The position numbers and the translations under genes were made by a program. A stretch of 12,504 nt of DNA, from assembly GCA_034433615.1 (NCBI GenBank), contig DAOUAJ010000254.1, positions 1-12,504 of the forward strand, given 5' to 3'. The DNA comes from DAOUAJ01 sp034433615. GTDB taxonomy: Bacteria; Chloroflexota; Anaerolineae; DUEN01. Shown piece after piece: positions 7,420 to 12,504 of the stretch; the first letter of the stretch is position 1, and the number at the start of each line of letters is the position of its first letter. The notes beneath the pieces were generated by a model that worked only from the letters and a program-made list of their open reading frames with translations, made no database searches and was not told the origin of the DNA.

Positions 7420-7515
7420 ATGCTCAACTCCATCCCTCACAGCGCAGCCCCCTTTGGTCAACTCGGCCCCTTTGCTATCGCTCGCCAACACGCTCTCGAA
7501 CCGAATCAGGAGCGT

Positions 7516-7544
7516 TAGACGCCATCTCGAGAGTGGTGTATAAT
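7516..7544 (+). promoter_or_regulatory. Likely promoter of the AmaP-like / scpB / HTH-LSm unit
   Basis: A perfect TATAAT at 7539-7544 is preceded 17 bases upstream by TAGACG at 7516-7521 (TGAC core spacing, four of six matches). Transcription would start near 7551, just before the stem-loop at 7563-7592. The preceding 7420-7515 stretch shows no gene and no clear terminator. Confidence 0.5.
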
Positions 7545-7562
7545 CCACGCGGGTTAGCAGGC

Positions 7563-7592
7563 CTTGCGAAGGTTTTTGCCGGCCTTTGCAAG
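7563..7592 (+). other. Stem-loop in the 5' leader of the AmaP-like gene
   Basis: CTTGCGAAGG (7563-7572) pairs with CCTTTGCAAG (7583-7592) in ten base pairs, one of them a G-U wobble, around a ten-base loop. It lies between the inferred transcription start and the ribosome site AGGAG (7608-7612). It could be an RNA stability element, or a copy of a dispersed palindromic repeat. There is no T-tract for termination. Confidence 0.5.
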
Positions 7593-7617
7593 ACTTCGAG
7601 GTTCATCAGGAGAAAGC

Positions 7618-8172
7618 ATGAATTTTTTTAACCGCATGGTTACCGCTCTCGTTTTGTTGATCATCCTGGTTACAGGGGTGCTATTGGGCATCCTGCCTTT
7701 CGTGGCCTTGACGGCCACTCAACAAGCGCTCTCTTGGCTGCAGACCTCATTGCGCCAGGGGCAGGAGGCCAACCCCCTCTTCTTCGTCGTCGGACAGATC
7801 GCCGCAGTCTTGTTGGCACTGCTCCTACCTGGCTTCCTGCTCTGGCTGGAGGTGCGGAGGCCGCAACCGCGCGCCGCGCAGATGCCCATAGAAGGGATGG
7901 CCCAGGCCCAGGTGGCCACCGACTCCGTGGCTCAACGACTGAAATGGCATTTAGGGCAATTGGCAGATGTGCTCAGCGTCCAGCCTACCGTCCGCGCCAG
8001 CGGACGGCGAGTTAACGTCGAGATTGAGGTCGAAACGACCCCTGAAATTGAGGTGCCCATGAAGACCGAGGAGGTGATTGCCGTCACACGCGAGGTGGTG
8101 GAAGATCGGATGGGATTATATCTGGGTAAATTGGATGTACGCGTTCGCCACGCGCCTTTCCAGAAGGCGTGA
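7618..8172 (+). CDS. AmaP-like alkaline-shock membrane anchor protein (two helices plus Asp23-like domain)
   Basis: The protein probably anchors an Asp23/Gls24-type assembly at the membrane. The 184-residue product begins MNFFNRMVTALVLL, like AmaP proteins. It has membrane helices at about 8-30 and 53-78, joined by an extracytoplasmic loop. The cytoplasmic part (about 98-180) has the beta-alpha pattern of the Asp23 family: VQPTVRASGRRVNVEIEVE followed by VIAVTREVVEDRMGLYLG and LDVRVRH. The frame is open upstream to 7564, but ATG 7618 has AGGAG five bases ahead and gives the standard short N-terminus. It precedes scpB by about 80 bases. No separate asp23 gene is visible here. The assignment rests on topology and the C-terminal pattern, so the family call is good and the function is inferred. 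Confidence 0.75.
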   Translation: MNFFNRMVTALVLLIILVTGVLLGILPFVALTATQQALSWLQTSLRQGQEANPLFFVVGQIAAVLLALLLPGFLLWLEVRRPQPRAAQMPIEGMAQAQVATDSVAQRLKWHLGQLADVLSVQPTVRASGRRVNVEIEVETTPEIEVPMKTEEVIAVTREVVEDRMGLYLGKLDVRVRHAPFQKA

Positions 8173-8253
8173 CGAACTCCATTTGAGGATTGAAATGCCT
8201 CAGGTTGGGGAAGAAGAATCTCGACACAGGCGTAGAGGGCACATGGGGAAGTA

Positions 8254-8793
8254 GTGGGCGAGATGTCGCAGGATGGCCGACCGAACGAGGGTGAACTGGT
8301 CGTGCTGTTGGAGAGCCTCTTGTTCGTGGCCGATGAACCGGTACCCGTGGCCCGTCTGGCCAATGCCTTAGGGGTATCCCAGGAGACAGCGGAGGCCGCG
8401 TTGAACCGCCTGGAGAAGGAATGTCAGGCACGCGGGGTCCGGATACAACGTAAGGGGGATCGCGTGCAGATGGTCTCGGCTCCGGAAGCCGCGCCCTATA
8501 TCGAACGATTTCTCGGGCTGGACCTGACCACCCGACTGTCTCCGGCCGCGCTGGAGGTGTTAGCCATCGTCGCCTACCGCCAGCCTATCACCCGAGTCCA
8601 GATCGAGGCCATCCGCGGCGTAAGCTGCGACGCCGTCCTGCGCACGCTGATCAGCCGGGGGTTGCTGGAGGAAGTGGGGCGGCTGGAACAGGCCGGTCGT
8701 CCCATCCTCTATGGCACAACATTTCAGTTCTTACAGTACTTTGGCCTTAACACTTTGGCTGATCTCCCGCCATTGCCTGGAGGAGAGTTGTGA
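8254..8793 (+). CDS. scpB: Segregation and condensation protein B (ScpB)
   Basis: ScpB is the winged-helix accessory subunit of the SMC-ScpA complex that condenses and segregates the chromosome. The product is 179 residues from GTG 8254, or 176 from ATG 8263. GGGGAA at 8245-8250 is only three bases from the GTG and twelve from the ATG, so the start is uncertain. Two winged-helix domains are visible: about 14-75 (ELVVLLESLLFVADEPVPV) and about 95-165. The second has the family block LSPAALEVLAIVAYRQPITR (95-114), then VQIEAIRGV, and ends with GRPILYGTTFQFLQYFGL (148-165). scpA is usually directly upstream but is not in this window; an AmaP-like gene takes that place. The next gene starts three bases after the stop, so translational coupling with the HTH-LSm pair is likely. 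Confidence 0.93.
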   Translation: MGEMSQDGRPNEGELVVLLESLLFVADEPVPVARLANALGVSQETAEAALNRLEKECQARGVRIQRKGDRVQMVSAPEAAPYIERFLGLDLTTRLSPAALEVLAIVAYRQPITRVQIEAIRGVSCDAVLRTLISRGLLEEVGRLEQAGRPILYGTTFQFLQYFGLNTLADLPPLPGGEL

Positions 8794-8796
8794 GCT

Positions 8797-9516
8797 ATGG
8801 AAAACTTGTGGGCTATTCGTCGACGTAAGAAGATGACAGTCTCTGACCTGGCCGCTAAGTCGGGAGTGCCGGCCGACCTTATCCGTATTTACGAGCGAGG
8901 ACAGCAATCAATACCCACCGACCATCTGGAGCGATTTGCAAAGGCGCTCTATGTTGATCCCTGGGACATTAACACTGTTTCCGATGCACCGCCCCCATCG
9001 CTCCATCCGCCAGCACAACGCCAGGAGACCCCAGCGACCGTGCGTCCACAGCCTTCACCAAAGCCCGTCACTCCCAGGCCGGTTCCTCCATCCAGACCGG
9101 CTCGCGTCAGCCAGATTGAGCATCTGCGTGGCCTCCTGCACCATTTGGACAAAAGCGAAGAAGAATTGCGGGCAGAACTGGGGAAACCGCTGGACGAACT
9201 TTCACAACGCGAGGCAACCATGCTCTTGACCCGTCTCCAGAACGAAGCCAAAACCCGCGGTCCGCAAAAGCCTCAGGGTAAGCGGCGACGGCCCTACCTC
9301 CCTGAGTCCGTTGATGAATTCGAGATGCACTACCTGACCGCCCGCCAGCAATCCGGCGAAACGATGCTGTTCCATCTGTTCGATGGGAAGGAGGTATGTG
9401 GCCGCGTGATCGGTTTTGGGCCGTACGCTATCACCGTCGGCCAGCCTGATGGTACCGAAATCACCTTGAATAAGTTGGCCATCGCCTACTATCAGACGTC
9501 GAAGGGGGTAGCGTGA
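8797..9516 (+). CDS. Xre-type HTH protein with C-terminal Hfq/LSm-like domain (first of a tandem pair)
   Basis: This is a probable nucleic-acid-binding regulator. The 239-residue product has four parts. Residues 4-59 form a Cro/Xre helix-turn-helix (RRRKKMTVSDLAAKSGVPAD, then RIYERGQQSIP). Residues 64-103 are a Pro-rich linker. Residues 104-152 form a helical segment (EELRAELGKPLDELSQREAT) and a basic patch follows (KRRRP, 162-166). Residues 176-235 resemble an Sm fold: MLFHLFDGKEVCGRVIGF compares with the Hfq Sm1 stretch VSIYLVNGIKLQGQIESF, keeping the G-x4-G spacing (G197, G202), and LNKLAIAYY compares with the Hfq Sm2 strand around YKHAIS. The Hfq-type histidine is replaced by L227, with K226 kept. 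It starts three bases after scpB, with GGAGGAG upstream, and its stop overlaps the next start. The HTH call is firm; the LSm call is a pattern match by eye. Confidence 0.85.
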   Translation: MENLWAIRRRKKMTVSDLAAKSGVPADLIRIYERGQQSIPTDHLERFAKALYVDPWDINTVSDAPPPSLHPPAQRQETPATVRPQPSPKPVTPRPVPPSRPARVSQIEHLRGLLHHLDKSEEELRAELGKPLDELSQREATMLLTRLQNEAKTRGPQKPQGKRRRPYLPESVDEFEMHYLTARQQSGETMLFHLFDGKEVCGRVIGFGPYAITVGQPDGTEITLNKLAIAYYQTSKGVA

Positions 9517-9968
9517 GCACCGGAGATTATTTGCGCTATTTGCGGGCATTGAAAGGCGGCCCCGATCTGATCACTGTGAGTCAGGGGAGTGGCGTTTCTT
9601 CCCATGTTCTGCGCGAGATGGAACAACGTTATCGGCACGTGGGCGATGACGCGACCATCGAGAAGCTGGCACAATACTACGGCGTCCCCGCGGAAGAGCT
9701 ACGTTGGCGGCGGATCTGGAGCCGCAAGGAGTTGAGCAAAGCACTGGAGACAGCGCAGCAGCAACGCATCCCCTTGCAGGTGAATCTGCGCACGGGGCAG
9801 ACGTTGCGCGGTCAGGTGATCTGGTGGGACCTGGGTGCTGCACTTCTGGAGTTAGACGACGGTCATCAGGTAGTGGTACAGCGGCATATGGTGGACACGT
9901 GGGAGCCACGGGAGCCAGGCGCGGTTGAAACTGCACCAACCAGTGCAAAGCCTGCCTCCACAGGCTAA
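9513..9968 (+). CDS. Xre-type HTH protein with C-terminal Hfq/LSm-like domain (second of the pair)
   Basis: The 151-residue product starts at a GTG that overlaps the previous gene's stop by four bases (GTGA), so translation is coupled. Residues about 5-64 form a degenerate Xre-like helix-turn-helix (DLITVSQGSGVSSHVLREME, then IEKLAQYYGVPAEEL). Residues 76-132 read strikingly like Hfq. RIPLQVNLRTGQTLRGQV lines up with Hfq VPVSIYLVNGIKLQGQI, with the same G-x4-G spacing (G95, G100). QRHMVDTWEP lines up with YKHAISTVVP, keeping H125 at the position of the Hfq Sm2 histidine. The last 20 residues are low-complexity. A mixed ring or heteromer with the upstream paralogue is plausible but inferred. 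The true target, DNA, RNA or both, is unknown. A hairpin about 100 bases downstream separates it from recA. Confidence 0.85.
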   Translation: MSTGDYLRYLRALKGGPDLITVSQGSGVSSHVLREMEQRYRHVGDDATIEKLAQYYGVPAEELRWRRIWSRKELSKALETAQQQRIPLQVNLRTGQTLRGQVIWWDLGAALLELDDGHQVVVQRHMVDTWEPREPGAVETAPTSAKPASTG

Positions 9969-10064
9969 ACTTCAGTCGCTGACAACGGGCAATACTGGCA
10001 TGGCATCCTCTATCACCACGGCATCTCCCAGCGCTGCCATAGTGTGCCAGGCTAGCTATCATCA

Positions 10065-10100
10065 AGACCTCGGAGGCCCCTGCGGAGGTCTCCGAGGTCT
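10065..10100. terminator. Strong hairpin between the convergent HTH-LSm and recA genes
   Basis: AGACCTCGGAG (10065-10075) is perfectly complementary to CTCCGAGGTCT (10090-10100). Three more inner pairs (one wobble) leave an eight-base loop. Its site between converging genes suggests bidirectional termination. Neither side has a proper T-run, so it could also be a dispersed palindromic repeat. The rest of the 9969-10137 spacer shows nothing I can name. Confidence 0.5.
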
Positions 10101-10137
10101 ATCTTGCCCTGGTAAGCAGAAAGGAACGGCCAGCGCC

Positions 10138-11223
10138 TCAGGTGACGTCGGCCATCAACATGTCGTCTGCCTCTGGCTCGACCATACTATCCCCATCAGC
10201 GGGCGCGCTCAGGGGAACGAAGACGCGACTTAACCCGGCCTCGCGGCGCACGGCCTCCTCGATGGTCTGGCAGATGTCAGGGTTCTCGCGGAGGAAATCT
10301 TTGGCATTCTCGCGGCCCTGTCCCAGGCGAATGTCCCCATAGGTGTAGAAAGCCCCCCGCTTGGTCACCAACTCCATCGCCGTCGCCAGGTCCAGCACGT
10401 CCCCCTCCTTCGAAATCCCCTGATTGTACATGATGTCAAACTCCGCCACCCGAAACGGCGGCGCCACCTTGTTCTTCTTCACCGTCACCCGCGTCCGATT
10501 CCCAATCACTTCCCCACCCTGCTTCAACGTCTGAATCCGCCGAATGTCCAGCCGCACCGAGGCGTAGAACTTCAACGCCATCCCCCCAGGGGTCGTCTCC
10601 GGATTGCCAAACATCACCCCAATCTTCTGCCGCAACTGATTGGTGAAGATCATCGCCGTGTTGGAACTCTTGATCGCCCCCGACAGCTTGCGCAACGCCT
10701 GACTCATCAGCCGCGCCTGCAACCCCACGTGGGCATCCCCCATCTCCCCCTCAATCTCCGCCCGGGGCACCAGCGCCGCCACCGAGTCAATCACCACCAC
10801 GTCCATCGCCCCGGAGCGCACCAACGCCTCGGCAATCTCCAACGCCTCCTCCCCGGTGTCGGGCTGGGAGATGTAGAGGTTCTCCACGTCCACCCCACAG
10901 CGGGCGGCATAGCCGGGGTCGAGGGCGTGCTCGATGTCCACGAAGGCGGCCAGCCCCCCTCGCTTCTGCGCCTCGGCGATGATGTGCAGACAGAGGGTCG
11001 TCTTGCCGGAGGCCTCGGGGCCGAAGATCTCGGTGACGCGGCCGCGGGGGATGCCCCCCACCCCCAGAGCCAGGTCCAATGAGATGGAGCCGGTGGGGAT
11101 GGCCTCAACCTGCAAATGAGTCGCCTGCCCCAGCTTCATCACCGCCCCCTCGCCGAACCGCTTCTGCAGGTTCGCCAATGTGGTGTCCAACGCGCGTGCG
11201 CGTCCATTTTCCATAGGGTCCAT
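10138..11223 (-). CDS. recA: Recombinase RecA
   Basis: RecA forms filaments on single-stranded DNA, drives strand exchange and triggers LexA self-cleavage. The product is 361 residues from the ATG at 11223-11221. It shows Walker A GPEASGKT (68-75), the catalytic glutamate E98 in FVDIEHALDP, Walker B VVVID (142-146), loop L1 around 158-167, loop L2 from TNQLRQKIG (194-202) through GNPETTPGG (206-214), and an acidic tail ending EPEADDMLMADVT. The frame is open upstream to 11397, but that extension has no RecA homology and crosses the promoter; AGGAGG at 11238-11233 supports the start used here. No recX or lexA is adjacent. The gene runs convergently to the HTH-LSm pair and has its own promoter with a LexA-like box. 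Confidence 0.98.
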   Translation of the reverse strand: MDPMENGRARALDTTLANLQKRFGEGAVMKLGQATHLQVEAIPTGSISLDLALGVGGIPRGRVTEIFGPEASGKTTLCLHIIAEAQKRGGLAAFVDIEHALDPGYAARCGVDVENLYISQPDTGEEALEIAEALVRSGAMDVVVIDSVAALVPRAEIEGEMGDAHVGLQARLMSQALRKLSGAIKSSNTAMIFTNQLRQKIGVMFGNPETTPGGMALKFYASVRLDIRRIQTLKQGGEVIGNRTRVTVKKNKVAPPFRVAEFDIMYNQGISKEGDVLDLATAMELVTKRGAFYTYGDIRLGQGRENAKDFLRENPDICQTIEEAVRREAGLSRVFVPLSAPADGDSMVEPEADDMLMADVT

Positions 11224-11232
11224 GGGTAAAAA

Positions 11233-11238
11233 CCTCCT
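11233..11238 (-). promoter_or_regulatory. Shine-Dalgarno AGGAGG that sets the recA start
   Basis: On the minus strand AGGAGG lies nine bases before the ATG at 11223. It excludes the longer in-frame extension and places the recA start at MDPMENGRAR. Confidence 0.75.
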
Positions 11239-11317
11239 GAAAAGCTTTGAATGAGTAGGCCACTGCTGGCTTGTAGAGAAAGGCGAGCTCTCTTGTACAA
11301 AATATACGTTCAATTCG

Positions 11318-11346
11318 AGTATAGCACAGATGTTCTGATATGTCAA
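11318..11346 (-). promoter_or_regulatory. recA promoter, near-consensus sigma70 type
   Basis: The minus strand has TTGACA (11346-11341), a spacer of exactly 17 bases, and TATACT (11323-11318), eleven of twelve consensus bases. Transcription should start near 11311, giving a leader of about 88 bases. The spacer contains the LexA-like box. Confidence 0.85.
11324..11335 (-). promoter_or_regulatory. Candidate LexA (SOS) operator in the recA promoter
   Basis: Read on the minus strand, GAACATCTGTGC fits the Gram-positive-type box GAAC-N4-GTTC with one mismatch in the right half. It lies in the spacer and touches the -10 hexamer, where bound LexA would block RNA polymerase. recA is a standard SOS gene. 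The single imperfect site and the absence of lexA here keep this tentative. Confidence 0.5.
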
Positions 11347-11353
11347 ACGGGCT

Positions 11354-11389
11354 GAAAGAAAACCCGAAGAGTCTTCGAGACCCTTCGGG
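11354..11389 (-). terminator. Rho-independent terminator of the pentapeptide-repeat gene
   Basis: CCCGAAG (11363-11369) pairs with CTTCGGG (11383-11389). An inner GTCT/AGAC stem with a three-base loop extends it past one mismatch. On the minus strand the hairpin is followed directly by TTTTCTTTC, a typical U-tract. It begins about 12 bases after the pentapeptide gene's stop and ends just before the recA -35, insulating recA from read-through. Confidence 0.8.
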
Positions 11390-11400
11390 CTTGACACGTG

Positions 11401-11946
11401 CTACTCCTGGATCTTGACAGCTTCCACAGGCGGGGTGAATCCCTCCGGCCAGCGCGTCCGGTCGCTGAAGCCGGTGAGCCACAGGTTGGCACCTTTCAGG
11501 CTGGCGCCGGACAAGTCGGCATCCCTCAAATCGGCACCCGTCAAGTCAGCATTTCTCAGGTCGCTGCCGGACAGGTTGGCGGCCAGCAGGTTGGCACCTC
11601 TCAGGTTAGCTCGCCGCAGGTCGGCGCCTTGCAGGTTGGCCCCTCTCAAGTTCGCTCGTAAGAGATTGGCGCTCCTCAGGGTGCTATGACTCAGGTCAGC
11701 GCCCTTGTCGCCCTGCGCGGCCGCGCCCAGATCAACTCCACGAAGGTCGGCGCCGGCCAGGTTAATCCGCTGAAGGCTGTCGTGGCGCCCCCGGGCAGCC
11801 CATTGCAGCACAGCGTCCAGTTGCTCATCCGTGAACCCCTTGCGCCTTCGCCCTGATGGCATCTTCGTTTGTGCCCGCCTGCCCAGGAACCTGACCAAGG
11901 CAGCGCCGATGCCGATGATCAGCAGGGAAAGCAGTACCAGGTCCAT
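11401..11946 (-). CDS. Membrane-anchored pentapeptide-repeat protein
   Basis: The 181-residue product starts with a single membrane helix (about 3-20) followed by basic residues (RFLGRR), so the bulk is predicted to be cytoplasmic. Residues 61-155 are pentapeptide repeats of the A(D/N)LXX type that form a right-handed quadrilateral beta-helix. Thirteen perfect pentads run without break from 91 to 155 (RSANL, LRANL, RGANL and so on). An earlier short block at about 61-75 is separated by a non-repeat GAAAQGDKG stretch. The tail has TRWPEGF, often seen closing such proteins. Unlike the soluble gyrase-protecting Qnr/MfpA proteins it has a membrane anchor, so I do not call it a gyrase protector. 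The start has only a weak GAGAG site eight bases upstream. It has its own terminator. The specific role is unknown. Confidence 0.88.
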   Translation of the reverse strand: MDLVLLSLLIIGIGAALVRFLGRRAQTKMPSGRRRKGFTDEQLDAVLQWAARGRHDSLQRINLAGADLRGVDLGAAAQGDKGADLSHSTLRSANLLRANLRGANLQGADLRRANLRGANLLAANLSGSDLRNADLTGADLRDADLSGASLKGANLWLTGFSDRTRWPEGFTPPVEAVKIQE

Positions 11947-11996
11947 ACATTCAGCTCTCGATCTTTCTCATGACGCAATCCACTCCTATGGCAGGT

Positions 11997-12021
11997 GACT
12001 TCCTCCCTCCGGGAGAAGGTC
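11997..12021. other. Hairpin upstream of the pentapeptide-repeat gene
   Basis: GACTTCCTCCC (11997-12007) and GGGAGAAGGTC (12011-12021) form an eleven-position stem with one mismatch and one wobble around a three-base loop. It lies 50 bases before the pentapeptide start and downstream of the sugar transferase remnant on the same strand. It has no T-tract. The remaining 11947-12091 spacer shows no promoter I can defend. Confidence 0.4.
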
Positions 12022-12091
12022 ATCGCCACTCACCTCAGACAAATCTAAGGCAGAAGGCTGCTGCCCCATCGGAAGTTTGTCGGCAAAAATC

Positions 12092-12504
12092 TCATCCCAT
12101 GTCGCCAAAGGACAAGGCCGCACCAAAACGCCTGGCGGAGAGGAGGATATCCATGACGCGCTTGACCAGCGGCCAGAGGGTGCCGGTGCCGGGGTGATGA
12201 ATGGGCATGGCCACGTACCAGTTGCCGCCCACGTGCTCCACCGGCACCCGGCCGGTGAGCTGCTCGTACAGCACCGGCATGGGCACGATCTCCACCCCCA
12301 GCTCCAGGCAGTCCATCAGGATCTGCAACAGCTCGCCGTTGACCTCGTGGGTGATGGCGAGGATCAGGGTGGTGACCTGATGCTGCCGGATGAGCGCCGG
12401 CAGGGCATGACGATCGCCCAGGACGATGAATTGCGGATTGCGGATTGCGGATTGCGAAGTGCGGAGCTTGAGTCTGCAACCTCCACCGCTGTTCCTTGCT
12501 TGTC
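12092..12504 (-). pseudogene. Truncated exopolysaccharide polyprenyl-phosphate sugar-phosphate transferase (catalytic domain missing)
   Basis: On the minus strand the frame from about 12502 is open to TGA at 12094-12092, giving 136 residues that begin outside the window. The segment VLGDRHALPALIRQHQV, then MDCLELGVEIVPMPVLYEQL and TGRVPVEHVGGNWYVAMPI, is the nucleotide-binding-like regulatory region of polyprenyl glycosylphosphotransferases, which start capsule or exopolysaccharide units by transferring sugar phosphate to undecaprenyl phosphate. The reading stops 20 residues after LVKRVMDI, the first helix of the catalytic Bac_transf domain, so the whole catalytic part (FRQxRxGxxG-type motifs) is absent. 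The sequence beyond the stop does not restore it in other frames. A 7-nt repeat array lies in frame just upstream of VLGDRHALP. I read this as a decayed gene; a regulatory fragment protein cannot be excluded. Confidence 0.75.
12430..12464. repeat. 7-nt tandem repeat (ATTGCGG) inside the sugar transferase frame
   Basis: Three exact ATTGCGG units (12430-12436, 12437-12443, 12444-12450) are followed by the variants ATTGCGA (12451-12457) and AGTGCGG (12458-12464). On the minus strand it is translated as part of TSQSAIRNPQ, a peptide I associate with repeat-derived rather than functional protein sequence. Confidence 0.85.

Noticed and set aside
11224..11397. N-terminal extension of RecA upstream of ATG 11223
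   Set aside because: It crosses the recA promoter and the preceding terminator region and has no RecA similarity.
11398..11661. Plus-strand frame with regular QVG-type repeats
   Set aside because: It is the mirror of the pentapeptide repeats on the minus strand. The regularity comes from the 15-base coding period, not from a second repeat protein.
11401..11946. Qnr/MfpA-like gyrase-protecting protein
   Set aside because: The N-terminal membrane helix and the lack of any gyrase-related neighbour argue against it; topA is on the other strand about 6 kb away.
12430..12464. CRISPR-like array
   Set aside because: The units are seven bases with no spacers, so this is a short tandem repeat and not a CRISPR.
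12045..12479. 144-codon minus-strand frame overlapping the sugar transferase remnant
   Set aside because: It is in a different frame from the recognisable glycosylphosphotransferase peptide and is Pro/His/Gly-rich shadow sequence.

Overview
The window is a bacterial chromosomal segment of high GC content with mostly housekeeping genes. Its gene content and protein styles point to a Chloroflexota bacterium of Anaerolineae type: a topoisomerase I with an extra N-terminal zinc ribbon, an AmaP-like anchor protein beside scpB, and 'hypothetical' proteins of a kind I associate with that phylum. This assignment comes from memory of protein families, not from a search.

Layout. The left edge (1-108, minus) is the 5' end of an aldo/keto reductase gene, which diverges from dprA (375-1484, plus) across a spacer with a promoter on each strand. 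A plus-strand block follows: dprA (DNA processing for transformation), a single-domain mannose-1-phosphate guanylyltransferase (manC type), topA, an M24 Xaa-Pro peptidase, an uncharacterised two-helix membrane protein, an AmaP-like two-helix protein with an Asp23-like domain, scpB, and two tightly coupled regulators. The regulators (8797-9516 and 9513-9968) each join an N-terminal Xre-type helix-turn-helix to a C-terminal domain that reads like Hfq/LSm. A strong hairpin at 10065-10100 separates them from recA, which runs convergently on the minus strand with a near-consensus sigma70-type promoter and a LexA-like box. Upstream of recA on the same strand are a terminator and a membrane-anchored pentapeptide-repeat protein. 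The right edge holds a sugar-phosphate transferase gene that has lost its catalytic domain.

How the genes relate. dprA, recA and topA act in DNA uptake, recombination and supercoiling. scpB belongs to chromosome condensation, and the AmaP-like protein probably organises an envelope-associated Asp23-type complex. manC and the sugar transferase remnant belong to surface polysaccharide synthesis. The scpB/HTH-LSm cluster looks like one transcription unit, with a 3-nt gap and then a 4-nt overlap.

The most unusual features are the tandem HTH-LSm fusions and four short tandem arrays that all have a 7-nt period but different unit sequences. Two of these arrays (three counting both at 2642-2717) bracket manC, which separates the usually adjacent dprA and topA. 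The fourth lies inside the reading frame of the broken sugar transferase. I saw no tRNA or rRNA gene, CRISPR array or transposase.
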